From Pterobdella sp. o SKG-2022 (lineage: Eukaryota > Annelida > Clitellata > Hirudinida > Piscicolidae), in contig OZ038325.1 in NCBI GenBank assembly GCA_964035795.1, positions 6,536,263-6,600,262 on the forward strand: a stretch of DNA of 64,000 nt. The letters are read 5' to 3'. The position numbers were made by a program, and so were the translations under genes. Below are positions 1 through 44,660 of this stretch, piece after piece; the first letter of the stretch is position 1, and every line of letters begins with the position of its first letter. The notes beneath the pieces are model-generated. The model was given only the letters and a program-made list of their open reading frames with translations. It did no database searches and was not told where the DNA came from.

Positions 1-638
1 CTTCTGTCATTCTGTCGATCTCTTCCTCCACCTCCTCTCCACCTATCTCTCCCACCATCTTTCCACCTCCTTCTACCATCGTCTCTCCATCTATCGTTAT
101 TGTCGTCGTTATTATTTCTCCACCTATTTCTACCACTCTCATCACTTTCATTATTCCTCCATCGAGTCCTGTTGCCATCATCCCCATCATTATTATTATC
201 ATTATTTTCCCACCAATTTTTACTACTATCACCACTATTATTATTATCATTATTTTCATTCCTCCATCTATCTCTTCTGCCTTCATTATCTCTAAATCTG
301 TTTTTTTCACCATCATCGTCATTTCTACCCCTACTTCTCTCACCACCAGCATCTCTCCATCTATCTTTTTCACCATCATTTTCATTCCACCTTTCGTTAC
401 CACCACCACCACCATCGTTATCTTTCCATCTACGACCACCATCATCACCGCCCCTCCACTCTTGTCCATATTCTCTATCATTAATTGGTGTATTTAAAAG
501 AGGTGGCCGTGGTGTGTTGAAAGGGGGAGGTTGGTTGGGTGGAGAGAAAAATTGAGGGTAGTTAGATGGGGGGTGGTTGGGCGGTGGTGGAGGTGGGAAT
601 GATGAGTTGAAGTTGGCACCCCTTATCGGCATTACGTT
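1..638 (-). other. SCAF C-terminal exon with RWR/RWK repeats
   Basis: The minus-strand frame is open from the acceptor at 639-640 to the window edge. After a Pro/Asn-rich start (PPPPPPNHPPSN), it turns into spaced copies of an aromatic-basic unit, RWK/RWN/RWR followed by Asp/Asn/Gly (for example DRWRDDGRRRWKDG). Low-complexity RD/RS-like tails are usual in SCAF proteins; a Trp in nearly every unit is less usual. Confidence 0.8.
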
Positions 639-697
639 CTGTTCAAACATGATGACAGTGAAATGAAAATGAAATAATTTTGAACAAAAATAAAATA

Positions 698-733
<36 letters not shown>

Positions 734-3700
734 GAGAATGTGTTGAGTACCCTAGGTTGGAGAAGTGGGGGTCTTGGTGGGGTGGCTGTAGGAGGGTAAT
801 CCATCATTAATTCATCATCCATTCGTTATGAACCACACAATCCATCATCCATCATTCGTTAGTAAATCGACTATACAAAAATCATTATTATATCAACTTG
901 TAAAGAAGCAATTTATTATTTAAGTAGCCTGTTGGTAACCAACCTACTCAAAATTTTCCTGAGCTATGGATTGATGTTGAATGTAATTTCAAACGTTGAA
1001 AAAACTAACGTGGTGGCAGATTAGGTGCGTGGATGGGTGGAGGTCGGGTGTCTTTCCAAGATGGAGAAAAATACGGAGGGATATTGGGTGGATGGTAGGG
1101 GGGGATGGGCGGTGGTGGTTTGGAGAGGGGTAGAACATTTGAGTGAGTATTTGGTTGAGAGGTGATAGGATGCAATGGTGGGGGTATTGCTCGGAAAGAT
1201 GGAGAGATGGGCAATGAAGGAGGTGGGTGAGCTGGGGATTGATTTTGAGGGATGGTAGGTGGTTTTGGAGGTTCATCGCGGTATTCTGGTAAAGTAAATA
1301 AAAAAAGTCATTACTTTTTAATAATAATAATGAATAATAATATACCTAATGAAGCAAGCATTAATACTCCAAAGAAATGCAATATATTAAATAAAAATGA
1401 TACTTAACCAGTTTATAAACAAATACTGACATTTAATAAAAACCAATAAACTACTCAATCCTCCCATACTTCACCGGGGGGCAGGGATTGGAGTACAAGC
1501 GATCCTCCATCCTGCATCTCATCATTCCATACCCCCTTCTCCCTCAACACCTTCCATGGTATCCTCACCACGCCATCATCCCCATCCCAGTACTCTTTCA
1601 TGCCTCCTTCCTTCAATCCTGCGTTTACTGCCCACGCCACCTAGAAAGAAAAATTTTATTTGGTTAATAATCAAATAAAATAATATGAAAACCGTTTTTA
1701 GCCTGTTTTTCCTTGCAAAGATTTGTGAATTAGGTAATAATTTCAATGATGACGATATTGTTGATAACTATATTGCTGCTATTTTAGAACTAGAAACCAA
1801 ATCCAAAAAAAAACAATTATAGCTTCAGCACACCATACCATTCCCCTACATAGCAGATCAAACTACACCCCTCACCTTGATAGTGTTGTTGAACAACTTG
1901 GGATGCTGTGTGAGATCTTGCAAGGCTGCATCTGCAGACCCTCTCTCTTTGAACACCACAAAAGCACATCCTCGAGATGTGATCAACTGGGTGTGATGAT
2001 GATGAGGTGGAAAAAGAGTAGAAAATGATCAAGAGGAGAAAAGAAGAGGAAGAAAAGTAGAAGAACGAAGATAGTAAGAATGTTATAGAAATGACTATAA
2101 TCATATTACATCATATCTAGCACTAAATTTTTATTTCATGACACCAAACCACTGACATCTATAGATTGAAGTGGGGTGAATGGTTGAAGTCGTTTGACAA
2201 GATCTCCTTCACTTGTCTGCTTGCTTAACCTTCCTATCCACAAGGTCCTGGACCATACTTAATGATGATGTGATGGTTCAATGGGGTGGTTATGCAGTGT
2301 GATGGAAGGGTGTGGTGGTGGTGGAGTGATGATAAATGATTTAGTATCAAAGTAGTAGCATCATGAGGCGATAATATTTTTTGTCAAAAATTAAAAAAAA
2401 TGAAGCAACACATTAAATATAATTTACAATGTTAAACTAATTACATAAACACAAAAATGCACCCAAAACATGTTCGTGTGACTCAGCACGACAATCATGA
2501 TCACGTGGTACATCAGGTGACTCGTGGTGATTTTTGTGACGTTTGTGATTGTAGTCATGTCTCATATACCCTTGCCTGTTCTTCCTGTAGTATGTGTGTG
2601 TGTGCGTGTGTGTATGTGTGTGTTTTTATACCGAACCATCTCATCGCAAACAAACACACAGAAGTGTGAGGTTGTGTTATTGATAAATTTCACAAGAGGC
2701 TTCCCCCTGTGAACAGAAATACACCAATGAAACAACAACCCACCCATGTCTATGCTTCCATCTTTGTTCATCATCTTCCTCTTCATCCATCAAATTTATC
2801 ACCTCATCTTGTTGTTGGTTGTCAGGAGGATAGTGTTGTGGTTTGTGTTGGCTGTGTTTTTGTTGATAATGTTGGTTATGATGTTTTTGATTATTCCAAT
2901 CCTCAACATTTTCACTCCATGACACATCGTTTGAGTGGGTAATATCATCATTAGTTAAATCCATCTCATCATCATCATTATTGTTGTTGTTGGATTGTTG
3001 TTGAGTATGAGACAATGGTATGTTACTGGTCATTTGTTGTTGCTGTATGGTGTTTGCTGATTGTGCACTATTCAATGCTTGTGGATTGAAGTCAGGTAGT
3101 TGCAAATTATTAGGTAGTTGTGGGCTGTTGGTAGGCTGCTTGGGTGCATTTTGGAGGATGGCAGCAAGGTTGGGGATTAGGTTGGTGAGGTCAAGGCCTG
3201 ACAAAATGGAGGTGTAGTTGTTGACGAGGGGTTTTGGAGGAGGAACAGGTTGTGGAGGGTTGTTGTTATCATCATCATCGGGCACATCAACATCATCATG
3301 GGGGTTGTATGTTTGTTGGTTGATGTCGAGATGCATGTGTTGGTTGATGCTATTGTCCAACCTCATATTGTCAGGGTTTTGTGGTTGTTGTGTGTTGATG
3401 ACAGAATCAAATTGGTGTTGGAAGTTGTCAAATTTTTGATCGAGTGGCTCGTTGTGGCTAGATGGTGGTGGGGGAGGTTTGTCAACCATTGTTTCTGTGG
3501 TGAGAAAATTATTGGTATTAAAATTTTCACCATCTTTGAATTTTTTATTGGTTATAGTATTTCCATTATTATTTTGTCATTCTACCCATGCTAGCATGGG
3601 AATGAATATTAAATAATGATGAATTTGAAAAAAGTTGTCTTTAATCTTTAGAAGTAATGGTAGTATTTTAAAAACAATCTCATAACAAAGAACTTAATAA

Positions 3701-4771
3701 AAAATAGAACTTACCTATTTGTTAGTAACAGAATAATTTTTCATAACAAAAAAATTTTCACCTTGCACAAAGGCTCGTAAAGAGTTGATTAAAGTGGCAT
3801 CAAAAACAGCGCTTTTGGACCACAAGTGCAATACTTTTAGGATTTTGCTCTATTGGATGGGTGTGGTGGGTGAAGTAGGTGCCAAGTGGTTTGTGGAATG
3901 ATTAAGGGAATAGGTGTAATAGTGATTTTATTTTTAACATGTTTTGATTTTTGATAATATAAAAAATTAATGTAAATATAATGTAGATGGTATAAGTTAT
4001 ATTCATTCACAATCACCTTTTCCTCTTCTTTGCATTTTACTAAATACTTGAATGTGGTAGTCATATTTTTGGCAAACCTGATTATAATTTTACACAAATA
4101 ACTATTTTGATGATCTTTATGGATAATAATTTCAAAAAACTTTAATATAATTTTTTGATATATTAACCAATATCCATCTTTTTATATTATTTTCACATTT
4201 CTATAACATTGATATTTATAAAAACAAAAACACTGAATATGAACAGTAACCTGGCTGCAAAAACATCTTTTTCCTGTCCAAAAAGATGCCTAGATTGCCT
4301 GATGATGGAGTCCATAACATACAAACCTGGGATCTTGAAGTCAGCAGATGACTGCAGTGGAATTTATTCTGAGTCAAACTCCACTAAAGCATGTTTCTAA
4401 TATGGTGTATAAATATGAATGGAAACAAATATTATAAAACAGAATAGAGCTTTTTATGAAAATGGCACCTTAGCAATGAACTTTTCGACGCTCTGCACCA
4501 CATGTTTGTATAACTTGACAGCCTTGATAGCCATCTTTGTAAGTGTGGTCATACGAGATTTAGATACTGGAGGTCGAGTCTCCAACAAGGATTTTAACTG
4601 TGCAGTGTGTGAATATGTGGAAAAAACTCATCGACTTAATAAGTGGATTTAAAATGTTCAAATTATAATATTTTTCGGTTCTTCATGAATTATTGAAAGA
4701 GAAGTTGAATATCTGTGGCACAAAAATTTCGTTGATTTTACCTCGGCGTTGAACTCTATAACGTGGTCCAT
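1..4771 (-). CDS. SCAF8: SCAF4/SCAF8-like CTD-interacting splicing and termination factor (3' end beyond window)
   Basis: Nuclear RNA-processing factor; family members bind the phosphorylated C-terminal domain of RNA polymerase II and prevent early polyadenylation. Exons, in order of transcription: 4742-4771, 4469-4597, 4251-4351, 4017-4077, 3762-3849, 2744-3494, 2463-2584, 2157-2257, 1876-1986, 1475-1640, 1010-1285, 751-785, 1-638. All junctions use GT-AG and keep phase; about 869 residues are encoded here. The start ATG at 4769-4771 opens MDHVIEFNAE, resembling the vertebrate SCAF N-terminus. Domain order: CID (residues about 1-136), a Gln/Asn/Pro-rich linker, a basic His/Arg/Lys segment, an RRM (about 428-497), a SCAF-specific AWAVNAGLKE...YWDGDDG segment, Pro-rich stretches and a repetitive RWR tail. 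It could be orthologous to the single ancestor of SCAF4 and SCAF8 rather than to either. The stop codon lies left of position 1. Confidence 0.93.
1876..2257 (-). other. RRM exons of the SCAF gene
   Basis: Two exons (2157-2257 and 1876-1986) encode one RNA recognition motif. RNP2 is seen as RTLWIGRLSK and RNP1 as SRGCAFVVF. The next exon (1475-1640) carries VAWAVNAGLK and YWDGDDGVVRIPW, the segment that follows the RRM in SCAF4/SCAF8, which separates this gene from generic RRM proteins. The intron between the RRM halves uses donor GAT|gtcagt and acceptor cacccag|TTG, phase 0. Confidence 0.92.
3762..4597 (-). other. CID (CTD-interacting domain) exons of the SCAF gene
   Basis: Four exons (4469-4597, 4251-4351, 4017-4077, 3762-3849) encode the eight-helix CID fold that binds the Ser2/Ser5-phosphorylated polymerase CTD. 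Diagnostic strings are KLYKHVVQSVEKFIAK, the signature IPGLYVMDSIIRQSRHLFGQ, and ILKVLHLWSKSAVF. These line up with vertebrate SCAF8 without gaps at exon borders. Junction phases are 0, 0, 2, 0 and 1 along the gene. Confidence 0.93.
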
Positions 4772-5122
4772 CTTGAAACGTTTTAAGCTTTAATTTTGAA
4801 TAACAATTCAATTTTTTTTCAAATAATGCAAGAATCGAGAAATAGTTGCGATAGAAAAAACATGGAAATTTATAAATATCGAGCGCTCAACACAGGTTAA
4901 AACGATAAAGTCAAATTTTTCTTTATTAATCAAATTTATTTTATTGAAAGTAGCTAAAAAAAGTTAAGAACTGTTAGTTATAATCTATTTTTGAAAATAA
5001 CTTTTTCCGAAAAACCCTTAAAAACCGTTTAAGAATTGGCGTGATTCAAGATTGACATAAAAAAACTTCACAAAACGACGAAAAAAAATGAAAAATTCTA
5101 CAAAGTTTATCCTTATTAAAGC
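4772..5122 (-). promoter_or_regulatory. Compact spacer between CLYBL stop and SCAF start
   Basis: Only 351 bases separate the CLYBL stop codon (5123-5125) from the SCAF ATG (4769-4771), both genes being on the minus strand. It must hold the CLYBL 3' end and the SCAF promoter and 5' UTR. AATAAA hexamers occur on the minus strand (for example 4922-4927 and in the A/T tract just right of it). I see no CpG-rich core or TATA box that I would defend. Confidence 0.5.
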
Positions 5123-8100
5123 TTAAACATTATTAGCAGAAGTTTTATCTTGAGAATCAGAAGTTGGACGTGGAGGTTGTGAGGATGAAATGTCGTCCAT
5201 CATTTTGATTATGTTTTGAGCTCTTCTCAGGATGGGCATGTCCACCATTATACCCTGGAAGAGAAAGGCTCCCTAGTTTGTGTGGATTGATCAATATGGG
5301 GTAGATTATTAATAGATTTTATTCGAATGAACCTAAAGATGAAAAGATGTTTTCAAAACTTCATTCAAAATATAAATTTACAGTTTCTTTGAATTCACTA
5401 AACTTATTATCATCATTATTTTTAGTGTTATAAGCATTATTATTATCCTTATTATTGTTATTATTCTTATTGTTAACATTATAATAAATATCATTATTTT
5501 TATTTTTATGCACCCACCTTGCCATCTTGTTGATGGTTCTCAAATGCCTCGACCAGCTGTCGAGCCCACTCTACCTTCTCTACACTCGGAGTGAAGCATT
5601 CCTGCACTATTGCCACCTAAGCAATTATATAAATAATAAACATAATACAAATAAGGAGAATAATAGTAATAATAATGACATTACGGATTAAACAGGTTTA
5701 CATCTACTACTAATAAAAACAATAAGAATAATAGTTATAAAAATAATCACAATATCAACAATAATAAGACATAATCGTACTGCACATACAAACCTGCGAG
5801 GGATGGATCACTTGCTTTCCAGTGAATCCAATACGAGCGCCCTCTGTCGACGATTCTCTCAGCCCCTGCAAGTCTGTGTACATGATGGAAGGGTTGAGGT
5901 GGGTCGGTGGAAAAATAATAAAAAAGATAATAAAATTAATTAAAAAAACCTTAACAAACATTAATAATTGAATACAATTTATAATGTTTCGAACATCGAT
6001 GTCAATGCTACAAAAATTTGCGCCTATAGTTGAACGCTGCTTTTCTGTAATGATCTAGGTAACAGTAAACTCTGGTATCAGGCTTCATCGAACTGATATT
6101 ATGGTATTGTTTTTATTTTGATTGGCACATGATACTGGTCAGACAAAGGAAGGCAAACTGCCCATGTGGGAAGACCAGATCTTCAATTCGGTAAGTTATT
6201 GTCGGATGTTAGCTCATACTGGCAGTCTATAAAGACTTTTTTCCAAAAAAATTGCTTATATGAGTATTATTATACTATGCAACTGCTATCAATAATCCAG
6301 GTCGACTATTGTCATGTGGGACATGTAAAGGTGTGATCTAATATGGATAATAAAATTGAAAACACTTAAAATAAGAATTAAATCAACAACGATGAAATAA
6401 AAATATATTGCGTTAAAAACCAAAGAGCAAAATACGAAAAAAGACCTTTCACATCGATATGCACCATATCAATGGCTTGCAGTTGGAAGGCCTTCGACAT
6501 CAGCACCAATTTCTGTCGAGCGTAGATTAACTCACGGGCGTCTGCACTCTTCTCTATCCCTGATGATGTTCCAAGTGTGAGGGTTAGGTCAAGGTGAAGC
6601 TTTGGATTTTGTTCTCAGATACTTCCCTCATCAAAATTAAAACCCATTGAACTCTACCTTCAGACATTTTATCATCGAATTATTCGATTTCGCTAATTTT
6701 TTCAAACATTATTTCAAAAAACCCATTAGTTATAAAATTAATATTTTCAGAACACACTCTCTTTAACCCCTCTAAAAAACCAAAGCCTTTTCTGACCTCT
6801 CCCTCTTCCCTCACAAACCGATATTAGCACAGAAATCCTCACATCCAAAAGTCACGCCGTCCAGCTTAAGTGGTGTGCCCATTTCAGTTAGTTCTAGCGC
6901 TCTTCTGCATATCGACTCTAGATTTAACAGACCTGTGTGGTTGTGATGTTTATTTAGTTTTTACTGTGTGTGTGTGTGTGTGTGTGATGTTATCACCGGC
7001 ACTTCTCTACGGGAGTAAATGAAGAATACCCAACTTTGAGGCAAAGCAAATATAGAAAAGATCGATGTGATGATCCAAAAGAGAAGACTGCAATGGCTAG
7101 GCCACCTCGAAAGAATGCCGGCTGATCGATTGCCGAAAAAAATTCTGACAAGCAAAATAACGGATGGTAGAAGACAGCAAGGCGGACAGAAACAGAGCTG
7201 GCACGATCTAGTTTATAAAAACCTCAAAAACGCTTAACTTGGTAGATGTATAGAAACAGGAAGCGCACAACAGGAAACTATGGCGAAAGAACATCACCAA
7301 GCGTCTTCACGGTCTCAACAGGGAGAAAAAACTAGATGATAAATCAAAAAATTCCCTAGCTTGCTCATATGCAGGATGCATCAAAATATGTGCAAACAAA
7401 GCTGGCCTATCAAATCACTGCAGGCAGATACATCAAACCCAACAAACCAAAAGATGTGAATACTGTGGCTTGAGCTCTAAACACCAAGGCATCCATAACC
7501 ATCGCAAAAAATGCTCAACTTCCAATCTATTGCACTTGCCATATGATGGATGAAAGCAGACTTGTGTGTGTGTGTGTGTGTGTGTTTGTGTAACGAAGAA
7601 AGAAACCAACAAAAAGCAATACGAAAAAAATTAACACACCGTGAAAACAAACCTCCACACCCAACCAACCAACCAATAGCAGTTTCCCCACCCAATCAAC
7701 AGACCCCTCAAACAACCAACCAATAGCAGTTTCTACAAAGATGATGACTTTGACAGCAGTCTGTTTCTCCTTGTTCATAGAGCCCATTATGCCCACTATG
7801 CATTCTGCTAACTAATGTGGTGGTGGTGGTTAAAAGGTGAATAATAAATTAAAGTGTATTAATATTGAAAATAATAATAATGAATAATAAAAATAATAAA
7901 TAGTCATTTTAATGATAATTAAAATTATAATTCTGATCATCAACTTTCAGCTTCTTATGTTCAATAAAAAAATTATAGCAATTATAATAAATTAGAAAAA
8001 CATTAGAAATATAAACTAATAATAATAACAATATGAATAGTAAAAATAATGAGAATAATAACAGACAGATTCGAAATCAGAAGAGTTCTCAACTTTGGGC

Positions 8101-9623
8101 AGCATGACGGTGGGAGGAAGGACTGAGGATCTCAATATCACCTTTGACAATAATAATAATTACTGTAATAAAAATAATGAAAAGTAAATAGATATTAAAT
8201 TCCTTAAGAATGCTAAAAATACATAATTAATAAACATACTCTATGCGAAACATATGTATAACCATAATAGGGTTAATATAAATTAATATATAATAAAGTT
8301 TAAATAATCATAAAGATAACAAAATAATAATAATAATAATAATAAAATAATGACTTTCAGATCTTGTTCCCCATATGGCGTATTGAGGGGGTTAATTCGG
8401 ACAATGGGCTCAGTTCTTCCAAATGACATTGTTTCCAAGGTATTCTTGATCAGCTGACGAGCCTCTTCCTGGGCATTGTTGTGATTGGTGGAAAGGGGTG
8501 GTATGAGAGAAAAAGTAGACAAAGAAAATATGTAATACTGATTATTAACATCAGTATAAACAGTAGTGGAAAAAGTTTTAGTATTGGAGAAAAGAACAAA
8601 AAAAATGTAGTTATCATTATCATTATAAAAGGGAAAAAAATCAAAACCAAACACATCTTTTTACACACACACTAACACATCCATCTTTGAAAAAACACCA
8701 ACCAATCACCCACTTAGCATAAATACCAACAACACACCCAATTCACCTTATTATTAAGAGCAACACCATCTTCACAATCGAGGATGATTGAGTCGGCATT
8801 CATTGATGGAATTTTGTTTATCTTGCGCTGGTCACTGCCTGGTACATACATTACCGCTCTCCGAGGCTGGTATCTGGGAATGGGTGAGTTGATAGATGGG
8901 GGATGGTGAGGTTGTTGTGGGAAGGTAGCTGTTTGAAGTTATGGTGTGATGTTGATGAATATGAAAGAGTGAAAATGTCATAAAAAAGTGGTGTAGTTGT
9001 GGAATGTTGTTAAAAAAAAAACAGAAAAAATTTGTTGTTAAAGATGTAGTGAAGTGGTAGAAGATTACACAATACAGCTTGGTTGTTCCAGTTATTCTAT
9101 GAAGCTAAGAATATCTAATAAGGGTATTGGTAATTTTTGGTGGATAGGGTGAACAGTGTTTTGGTGAAATCTGTGATGTTTTTGAATAGTGAAGTATTTA
9201 ATTTATTAGTTTTACAAGTATTGTTTGTAGAGATGGTGTGGAAATTATGGAAAAAATAGTTAGTGTGTATAGTGATGTTGAGGTTAAACGTGTTTTTGAA
9301 TAATAGTTAGTGTTGCTCAGAGATGTGTAATGGAAAAAGAGTTGTGTTAAGCTAAATTGATTTTAATTCATAGCCTGTTTTCTATCAACGAAAGTAGAAT
9401 TTATTTAAATAAAATTATAGTTAAAAAGTGTTAACGACTAAAAAATATTTTATAATGAAAATTTTTCAATCAAATTAGAATCTAGGTTGTTTATAAACTA
9501 CCTGTTTAGAACTTCTTCTGTATTTTGAGCATCTGAAAAAAAGCTTTTGCTTTGAACGTTCAACGCAGCCAATTTTGAACTTCGATTTATAATTTTGCAT
9601 GATTTTTTGAAGAGCTTGAGCAT
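5123..9623 (-). CDS. CLYBL: Citramalyl-CoA lyase, mitochondrial (citrate lyase beta-like)
   Basis: Mitochondrial HpcH/HpaI-aldolase-family enzyme that cleaves citramalyl-CoA to acetyl-CoA and pyruvate in the itaconate/C5 pathway and protects vitamin B12; a malate synthase side activity is reported. Ten exons: 9502-9623, 8747-8873, 8355-8468, 8063-8141, 7721-7807, 6819-6932, 6446-6559, 5794-5873, 5518-5616, 5123-5272. They sum to 1086 nt, 361 residues plus stop (human about 340). The first exon (ATG 9621-9623) is a basic, Ser-rich presequence, MLKLFKKSCKIINRSSK, consistent with mitochondrial import. Core motifs: PRRAVMYVPGSD, LDCEDGVA, VMLPKVEN, IIFVETAIG, DGVTFGCEDF (the acidic metal-binding pair), ELIYARQK, and GFTGKQVIHPSQ. 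All introns are GT-AG and phases agree. No broken residue was seen, so an active enzyme is likely. The intron 6933-7720 carries a LINE fragment. Confidence 0.95.
6987..7560 (+). mobile_element. LINE (non-LTR retrotransposon) 3' fragment with C-terminal zinc finger
   Basis: Inside CLYBL intron 5, antisense to the gene. The plus strand encodes remnants of the reverse-transcriptase C-terminal region, RRLQWLGHLERMPADRLP and SWHDLVYKNLKN, then a cysteine/histidine segment ending C-x2-C-x11-H-x3-C (CEYCGLSSKHQGIHNHRKKC). In-frame stops show it is dead. TG dinucleotide runs abut it on the left (about 6966-6986) and right (about 7563-7590). Confidence 0.85.
7666..7733 (+). repeat. 21-bp direct repeat at a CLYBL exon end
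   Basis: The 21-mer starting caaccaacc and ending gcagtttc occurs at 7666-7686 and again at 7713-7733. The second copy spans the 3' end of the exon 7721-7807 and its splice donor (TATTG|gttggttg on the minus strand). The first copy therefore places a decoy donor with identical exonic flank 47 nt further into the intron. Confidence 0.85.
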
Positions 9624-10355
9624 TTTTGTCAAGTTGAGGTAAGTTCACCTTTAGTTGTATGAAGATGCACGATTATTAGTTTACAGCATTTTTTTCATTT
9701 TTTATTTGAAAACTAGATTTTTAAAAAATAATTTTTTTTATAGTAAGATTAACTAAATTTTTTGAAATTTGAAATATCTGTTTGGACTTGGAATACCTTA
9801 TCATCAGCTCTGACCCTATTGCATTTAGGAAATTGTGATTTTCAATTTTTTTGAGTTTTTTAGTCAAAAACATTTGAAATTGTATTAGTTGAAAGTACTT
9901 TCAAAGTTTCAAAATCAGAAATTTACATTCAAAAATCATTTGTAAGATAATATCGCAAAAAATAAAATAAATTAAATTATTTTTTGTTGAAACTTGGTTT
10001 TTATATCAAAGAACTACCATGAAGTAAAAAATTTATTTGTATAATATTAATTATATATCTTTTTTTTTGTTAATATATTTGAAAAGTTTATAAACTTTTA
10101 AACTACTAAAAATCCAAACAAGTTTTACAAAGATTTGTTGAAGTTAACTAATTCCCAAAAATATTTAAAAAAATAACGAATAATCATATTAAACTTTTTT
10201 AAAACCTAGCGACTGAAAAGATATTACAAAATTATGGCTATTAAAGATCAAGAGAGGTTAGACGGATCAGAAATATTGGAAACCTTAAAAATAAGACGCG
10301 TTTCAACATTATCAACAGTACCACAATATTCAAAAACCACATTAAAAAAGAAAAT
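9624..10355. other. Intergenic spacer between DDR stop and CLYBL start
   Basis: AT-rich sequence of 732 bases that should contain the DDR 3' UTR and the CLYBL promoter, both minus strand. No repeat, RNA gene or clear promoter element was seen. A TTTATT (AATAAA on the minus strand) lies near 10029. Confidence 0.5.
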
Positions 10356-42239
<31,884 letters not shown>

Positions 42240-44060
42240 CTGTTTGGTAAGAAGGGTTGAATTGATATAAGATAATAGATTGGATGGTGATTTGCTTAAA
42301 ATAGGATGAAGAAGTGGGGTATAGATAGGGAATTAGCGTGGTTTGAAATGAGCAATGTGGGTTTAGTGGAGAACCTGGGATGATGGAGGGTAAAGATTTT
42401 GAGAATGTAGAGGTGTGTAGTGATGATGAAGCAAAAATTTAAGAGAATAAAATGGTGGGAAAAATAATGAGTTTAATAATATAATTAGATGAAAGATTCA
42501 CGATTTGAAGGCTGAGTGGTTCATATTTGGTTTGATCTAGCATTAATATAATTCGGTTGAACTGTTTAAAACAAGATTAAATAAAGACAATAATAACTGT
42601 TTTGAAAGAAAGTTAGCGAAATGGTGAAGATGTTGGCAGGTGGGGATAAAAACGAAACATGATGGAATGAGTGGGTGAAAATGGTGAAAAAATTAATGTG
42701 TGAGTGGTAGTGAAAAAGATAATGATACTTCACCTAATACTTTTTATTAATAGAATAACAGCCACCACGCTGAAACACATTTAAAAACCTTATAAGCCAC
42801 CATAGAGCGTCAAAAAAACAAGTAATAAAAACAAATAAGTACTTTAAGATGTGAATAAAAACTTCAAATGCATTGAAGCTCGTGGATTTAAAACGGGGAA
42901 GATGTGTGTGAGTGAGAGTTGGAAGAGTTGAAGATGGTTGGTTGGTAAAAAAGAAAAATATTGAAAAGAAAAATATGAGGTAGAAGATGGAAGGTTATTT
43001 AATAGAAAAAGACGGAAATGAAAAGATAGAAAAAATAAAATTTTGGATTAATAGTAGAGAATTTATATTATCAATATTGGATATTAAAAAAATAGCAAAA
43101 TAAAGGCGATAACAATAAAAATGATAAAGCTATTCACTATGATTTTGGAGGAAATTGCGGTTTTATTTGGCGTCTTTCATTTAAAATTCAATTCAAATAA
43201 AAAAAAATTCAATATACAAGTTTGAAAATTTTTTCTATATGAAATTACAATTTAGAGTAGGAAAAAAACTTTGTTAAAATCAGAAATTTTTTAGTAGTTT
43301 TGAGAATTTGTTGGTTAATATTGAGTGTAATTGAAAAGCAGCATTTAAAGTTTATGATTCTTTAAGATCCCAGATTTTTGTCACACTCTGCCGTGCTAAA
43401 TTTGATTTGATGACTTCAAAAAACACTGAAACTAAGTTTTAGTGCGCTAAAAATTTAAAGTTTTGAATGTAATAATGACATAAACAAGTGAATAACATTG
43501 AGTAAAAGCTAAACAAAATTGTATGTAAAAATAAAAAAAAATATATTCAAAAAAAAATATGGAAAAAACAAAAAAAATGCATGAGAAAGTAAGTTGAAAG
43601 AGCTCATTTGCAGCATTTGAAATTGGTAAAAGATATAAAAAGGATATAAAGGAGAAGGCAACAAGAAGGTTGAGTTAAAGCACAAAGCTCAGTGGCTTTT
43701 AAAAGCAGTCTTTTTCGTTTTAAATTAATTTAAATTATCCAAATATTATTTAAAGCTTTTAATTAATGTGAATTATTGTATAAAAAGCAAAAAAATTGGT
43801 GATTTTTTTCAATTAAATAGAAAAATGAGAAAAATAAAAATCGCACAAAATCGTTTTTTTAATAAAAATTATTTTTTTTTAAATAAAAAAAAACATTAAA
43901 ATGGTGAAAAATCGGACAAAATCCCTTGAACATCACTAAAATAATGGATGCTGAAAAATTCGAAACTTTGTTCTTACTGAGATTATGTCTTTGACTTTAA
44001 AAATAATAAAATTAATTTTTTTATCAAATAATTTTAATGCAGTTTAGTTAATTTAAAATT
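42240..44060. other. Region 5' of the known DDR exons, nothing supported
   Basis: AT-rich. The missing DDR start exon (signal peptide, donor in phase 1, minus strand) should lie to the right of 42239, possibly here, but no ATG-hydrophobic-donor arrangement stands out. Confidence 0.4.
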
Positions 44061-44567
44061 TTTTATGTACACACATAAAAAACAAAAAAATTCCATCCAC
44101 ATTGCACAAAAATTAACACATGTTTAAGCTTACTTCTAGCCATACTGTTAGAATAATAAAGCAAACTGACATAAAAACAAAAACACACAGATACAATTAT
44201 AATCATCCACATACACACACAGTGAAAGGTAGTTCTAAACACAGAAAACCATAAAAGATGTATGCTCCCATACATAAACACACATGAACACATTACGGAC
44301 ACGAAAATGTTTTTAAATTAATCACGCACACACACTTTGTATGCATCAACTCATGAAAACATGTCAACATAAAAATAAACACAAGCAACACATATGTGTT
44401 CATCCACCTTCTTTTCACATGCAAAAATACACACACATATAAAAGATATAACACACAAACGTATAAAAAACACAAAAACATACAAAAACACACAAACACA
44501 AACAAAAGCAATTATTCAACAAAAAAAAACACACACACACAAACAAATACACATACACATAAACATA

Positions 44568-44574
<7 letters not shown>

Positions 44575-44650
<76 letters not shown>

Positions 44651-44660
44651 ACACTCACAA
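44575..44660. repeat. (AC)n microsatellite
   Basis: About 68 bases of AC followed by interrupted caca/tatata units; flanked by CA-rich sequence from 44060 to 44720 that yields spurious frames. Confidence 0.95.

Noticed and set aside
100..555. 151-codon plus-strand frame rich in Ser/Leu/Pro
   Set aside because: Shadow of the repetitive SCAF C-terminal exon on the minus strand.
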